Shown here: positions 61,660 through 64,000 of the stretch, piece by piece
Position numbering within the stretch: position 1 is the first letter of the stretch
Layout: every line of letters starts with the position of its first letter
The notes under the pieces: generated by a model
What the model saw: only the letters and a program-made list of their open reading frames with translations
Database searches by the model: none
Told to the model about the DNA's origin: nothing
From: Paramicrobacterium sp051513965
GTDB lineage: Bacteria > Actinomycetota > Actinomycetes > Actinomycetales > Microbacteriaceae
Direction of reading: 5' to 3'
DNA length: 64,000 nt
Assembly (NCBI RefSeq): GCF_051513965.1
Contig: NZ_CP195847.1
Coordinates: 2,790,001-2,854,000, forward strand
Program-made: the position numbers and the translations under genes

Positions 61660-61938
61660 ATGAAAATCGTGTGCGTCTGCGGTTTGGGAATGGGCTCGAG
61701 CCTCATTCTCAAGATGACCGTCGAAAAGGCAATGCAAGCTCTCGGCATCCCCAGCGAGGTTGAACACCAGGCTGCGGGAACCATGAGCGGCGGCGACAGT
61801 GACCTCATCGTCGCCTCCCCCGATTTCGCTGATGAACTCTCTGGATACGACAACGTGGTCTTCATTCGGAACATCGTGAGCGTCGACGAGGCGAAGGATG
61901 CCGTGCAGGCATTCCTCGACTCGCGTGACGCGAGCTGA
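61660..61938 (+). CDS. PTS sugar transporter subunit EIIB (ascorbate/galactitol type)
   Basis: A 92-residue phosphocarrier with the phosphocysteine loop at the N-terminus: KIVCVCGLGMGSSLILKM. The CGLGxGSSLIL form is that of UlaB, the ascorbate-specific EIIB. Start ATG 61660 follows GGAG. It receives phosphate from EIIA and passes it to the sugar in the EIIC channel. Confidence 0.9.
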   Translation: MKIVCVCGLGMGSSLILKMTVEKAMQALGIPSEVEHQAAGTMSGGDSDLIVASPDFADELSGYDNVVFIRNIVSVDEAKDAVQAFLDSRDAS

Positions 61939-61982
61939 TCTCCGGGTGATCCCGCTGCGTCGTCGCACATAAGGACTCCACC

Positions 61983-63368
61983 ATGGAACTACTCAATTTT
62001 CTCGTCGAGGTCGTCAAGACTCCGGCCCTGATTCTCGGTTTCGTTGCGCTCATCGGCCTCGCCCTTCAGCGCAAGTCCGGGGCGCAGGTGTTCGCCGGAA
62101 CCGTCAAGACCGCGCTCGGCATGATCGTGCTCACCGCCGGTGCGGGGCTGATCGTCGCGGCGATCTCCCCGTTCGTCACGCTCTTCCAAGACGTGACGGG
62201 CCTCGCCGGCTTCGCGACGGGCAGTGAGCTGATCTCGGCTGCGATGCAGAAGAGCATCCCCGTCATCGCGAGCACGTCGTCGGTCATCCTCGCCGCCGGG
62301 TTCCTTGTGAATGCTCTGCTGGCGCGGTTCACCCCGCTGAAGTACATCTTCCTGACCGGTCACATGATGTGGATCGCATCCGTCATGATTGCGTACAGCC
62401 TGTATGAGGCGGGCCTCAGCGAGATGTGGACGATGATCCTCGGCTCGGTGATCCAGGGGGCCCTGCTGACTCTGCTGCCCGCGATCGCCCAGCCGATCAT
62501 GCGCAAGGTGATCGGCAGCGACGACTTCGCGCTCGGGCACCTGACCACGCTCGGAACGGTTCCGTCCGCCTACATCGGCGGTCTCGTCGGCAACAAGTCG
62601 AAGAGCACCGAAGACATCAAGGTTCCCAAGGGCCTGGCGTTCTTCAAAGACACCGCGGTCTCGATCTCGGTCGTCATGCTGGTCTTCTACCTGATCATCG
62701 TGATCGCCGCCGGACCCGAGAAGGTCGGTGAGCTCTCGGAGGGCACGAACTACGTTCTGTTCGGTCTGTTGCAGGCACTCGGATTCGCGGCCGGAATGCT
62801 CGTCCTCCTCCAGGGCGTTCGCATGTTCCTCGGTGAGCTCGTCCCGGCGTTCAAGGGCATCTCCGACAAGCTCGTGCCGAACGCGAAGCCCGCGCTCGAC
62901 GTGCCGGCGATCTTCATGTTCGCACCGAATGCTCTGATGATCGGTTTCGTCACGGCCGTGGTCGGGATGCTCGTGGGCATGGTCGCCTCGTCGCTCGCGT
63001 TCGGCGTGGTTCCGCTCGTCTCGATCATCGGTGCGTTCTTCACCGGTGGCGTCTCGGGCATCATGGGCAACGCAACGGGTGGCCGACGAGGTGCGGTCGT
63101 AGCCGGCTTCGTCTACGGGTTCATCCTCATCTTCCTGTCCGGTCTCACCTACAAGATCTTCGACCATTTCGCCGCGGTCGGCGCGGAGGGAACGGGGCAC
63201 GACACCATCGACTCGATGCTGACGATGCTCGCGTTCCAGACCCCGTGGGTCGGAATGATCATCCTCGTCGCCGCTTTCGTCCTCATGTCTCTGCTTGAGG
63301 TTCGTCACGTGCGCCGAGTGAAGAGAGAAGCACAGGATGCCGTCGCAGTCGGCGAGTCCGAAGAATAG
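61983..63368 (+). CDS. PTS EIIC, UlaA (ascorbate) type
   Basis: A 461-residue polytopic transporter of the UlaA/SgaT class, with about eleven helices. Family landmarks include TPALILGFVALIGLALQRKS near the N-terminus, GHMMWIASVMIAYS, LGHLTTLGTVPSAYIGGLVG and GVSGIMGNATGGRRGAVVAG. UlaA takes up L-ascorbate, but paralogues take other sugars, and no ulaG-, ulaD- or ulaE-like enzymes are present, so the substrate is open. Start ATG 61983 follows AAGGA. Confidence 0.9.
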   Translation: MELLNFLVEVVKTPALILGFVALIGLALQRKSGAQVFAGTVKTALGMIVLTAGAGLIVAAISPFVTLFQDVTGLAGFATGSELISAAMQKSIPVIASTSSVILAAGFLVNALLARFTPLKYIFLTGHMMWIASVMIAYSLYEAGLSEMWTMILGSVIQGALLTLLPAIAQPIMRKVIGSDDFALGHLTTLGTVPSAYIGGLVGNKSKSTEDIKVPKGLAFFKDTAVSISVVMLVFYLIIVIAAGPEKVGELSEGTNYVLFGLLQALGFAAGMLVLLQGVRMFLGELVPAFKGISDKLVPNAKPALDVPAIFMFAPNALMIGFVTAVVGMLVGMVASSLAFGVVPLVSIIGAFFTGGVSGIMGNATGGRRGAVVAGFVYGFILIFLSGLTYKIFDHFAAVGAEGTGHDTIDSMLTMLAFQTPWVGMIILVAAFVLMSLLEVRHVRRVKREAQDAVAVGESEE

Positions 63369-63378
63369 GAGAACCGCA

Positions 63379-63651
63379 GTGCCCACACGAGAAGTCACCA
63401 TCGCGTCGCCGGTCGGGCTGCACGCACGCCCCGCGTCCGAGCTCGTCCGCAATGCGAAGGAGAGCGGGCAGACCGTCACGATCAGCAGGCCCGGCAAGAA
63501 GCCGGTGGATGCCCGCAGCATCCTCGCGGTCATCTCCCTCGGTGTGAAGCAGGGCGAGACGGTCGTCCTCGACGTCGCCGGCGACAATGCAGCCCAGACG
63601 TTGGAGCTGCTGTCAGAGATACTGACCGCCGAGGAGCAGCCGACGAGCTGA
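63379..63651 (+). CDS. ptsH: HPr family phosphocarrier protein
   Basis: A 90-residue HPr. The EI-phosphorylated histidine is in SPVGLHARPASELVRNA; the regulatory serine region reads PVDARSILAVISLGVKQGE. Start GTG 63379 follows AGGAG by 6-7 nt. HPr inside a substrate-specific PTS operon suggests a dedicated phosphate relay, or that this is the genome's only HPr; EI is not in the window. Confidence 0.92.
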   Translation: MPTREVTIASPVGLHARPASELVRNAKESGQTVTISRPGKKPVDARSILAVISLGVKQGETVVLDVAGDNAAQTLELLSEILTAEEQPTS

Positions 63652-63671
63652 CCCTCAAAACACACCAAGAC

Positions 63672-63710
63672 ACTATGAAGGGCCCGTGCCGAGCACGGGT
63701 CCTTCATAGT
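63672..63710 (+). terminator. Strong hairpin terminator of the PTS operon
   Basis: Arms of 18 nt (63672-63689 and 63693-63710) pair at 17 positions around a CGA loop, from ACTATGAAGGG to CCTTCATAGT. It is 20 bases after the HPr stop. Confidence 0.85.
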
Positions 63711-63792
63711 GCACAGCGTTCGGGGCCGCTAGGCTCCGCCTCGCTTGATCATGACCACCACTGTTCAACAGAAATCACAACAGGTATGCTGT

Positions 63793-63805
63793 ATCTGTAA
63801 CAGAT
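63793..63805. promoter_or_regulatory. Short palindrome upstream of AbiEi-like gene
   Basis: ATCTGTAACAGAT is a perfect palindrome around a central A, 20 bases before the ATG at 63826, in an A/T-richer stretch. It could be the autoregulatory site expected of an AbiEi-type antitoxin. Confidence 0.5.
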
Positions 63806-63825
63806 TCTGCCGACAGGAGGAGGTG

Positions 63826-64000
63826 ATGCATATCGCGGCGCTGCCCGACCTGCTGAGCTACGGCGATCTGGGCCGACAGGGCCTCACCCGGCATGGCCTC
63901 GACCGGTTGATCGGGTCCGGCGAGTTCGAGCGCATCGCGCCTGGACTCTTCCTCAGATCAGGACTCACGGACGACACAACGGCAGCGTGGATCGCCGTCG
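63826..64000 (+). CDS. AbiEi-like antitoxin N-terminal domain protein, cut by window edge
   Basis: An open frame runs from ATG 63826 to the right edge (58 codons). The product begins MHIAALPDLLSYGDLGRQGL and contains LDRLIGSGEFERIAPGLFLR, the pattern of the winged-helix N-domain of type IV antitoxins (AbiEi). AGGAGGAGG precedes it; GTG 63823 is an alternative start. Many actinobacterial proteins have only this domain plus a DUF559-type nuclease-like tail, so a toxin-antitoxin role is not certain. The rest of the gene and any toxin lie outside the window. Confidence 0.7.
   Translation, partial: MHIAALPDLLSYGDLGRQGLTRHGLDRLIGSGEFERIAPGLFLRSGLTDDTTAAWIAV

Noticed and set aside
61989..63707. Minus-strand open frame of over 570 codons opposite PTS EIIC and HPr
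   Set aside because: Extreme Asp/Glu/Arg/His content typical of an antisense shadow; EIIC and HPr are unmistakable on the plus strand.
1..64000. tRNA, rRNA, CRISPR array, riboswitch, integrase or intact insertion sequence
   Set aside because: None recognised on either strand by reading; short structured RNAs without strong sequence signature could have been missed.

Overview
The window is high-GC DNA that reads like an actinobacterium, most likely of the Microbacteriaceae (a Microbacterium/Leifsonia-type genome). The support is its GC-rich codon use with frequent GTG starts and 4-nt stop/start overlaps, an AfsR/SARP-type regulator, sugar ABC operons that lack their own ATPase (typical of actinobacteria that share one MsiK-like ATPase), an LPXTG surface enzyme, and a very high density of the hexamer GGATGC/GCATCC. 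No rRNA, tRNA, CRISPR array, integrase or intact insertion sequence was seen. The family is an inference; no marker gene is present.

Layout. 0-3.3 kb: MFS transporter (cut by the left edge) and GH1 beta-glucosidase, divergent from a TetR regulator across a perfect 20-bp palindrome. 3.3-13.6 kb: mixed accessory and regulatory block with two copies of a 62-bp palindromic repeat, an alpha/beta hydrolase of the haloacetate-dehalogenase/epoxide-hydrolase type, a SARP regulator with an overlapping small HTH protein, a lower-GC patch of Nudix and HAD hydrolases, a beta-lactamase-fold lipoprotein, and a histidine kinase/response regulator pair. 13.8-20 kb: a DUF4127 protein with a DasR/NagR-like GntR regulator, divergent from a CUT1 ABC transporter and nanE, with two DasR-type operators between them. 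20.4-30.6 kb: LacI, CUT1 ABC transporter, GH127 beta-L-arabinofuranosidase and a disrupted, LPXTG-anchored multidomain glycoside hydrolase. 30.6-38.2 kb: another CUT1 operon with ThuA and two Gfo/Idh/MocA oxidoreductases, divergent from a second LacI. 38.4-48 kb: a CUT2 (xylose-type) ABC transporter divergent from a DeoR regulator, a D-2-hydroxyacid dehydrogenase, two different FGGY sugar kinases and a histidine phosphatase. 48-51.6 kb: an AlbA_2/ATPase/winged-helix protein with a foreign look, and an alpha/beta hydrolase/TetR pair with twin operators. 51.7-58.3 kb: an rbsKCBAD-deoC-gntR operon, probably for ribose or deoxyribose. 58.4-63.7 kb: a PRD/BglG-type regulator divergent from a complete PTS operon (EIIA, SIS-domain protein, ascorbate-type EIIB and EIIC, HPr), closed by a strong terminator. 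The right edge cuts an AbiEi-type antitoxin gene.

The region is essentially a sugar-scavenging island: five ABC importers, one PTS and one MFS carrier. Each has a local one-component regulator (the MFS carrier through the divergent TetR), and most have visible operator palindromes. Extracellular or cytoplasmic glycosidases (GH1, GH127, the broken GH39-like protein) feed the importers, and the kinases, isomerases and dehydrogenases channel the products into central metabolism. The parts whose chemistry cannot be assigned from sequence are the DUF4127/nanE cluster, the two-kinase/dehydrogenase/phosphatase cluster and the PTS/SIS cluster.
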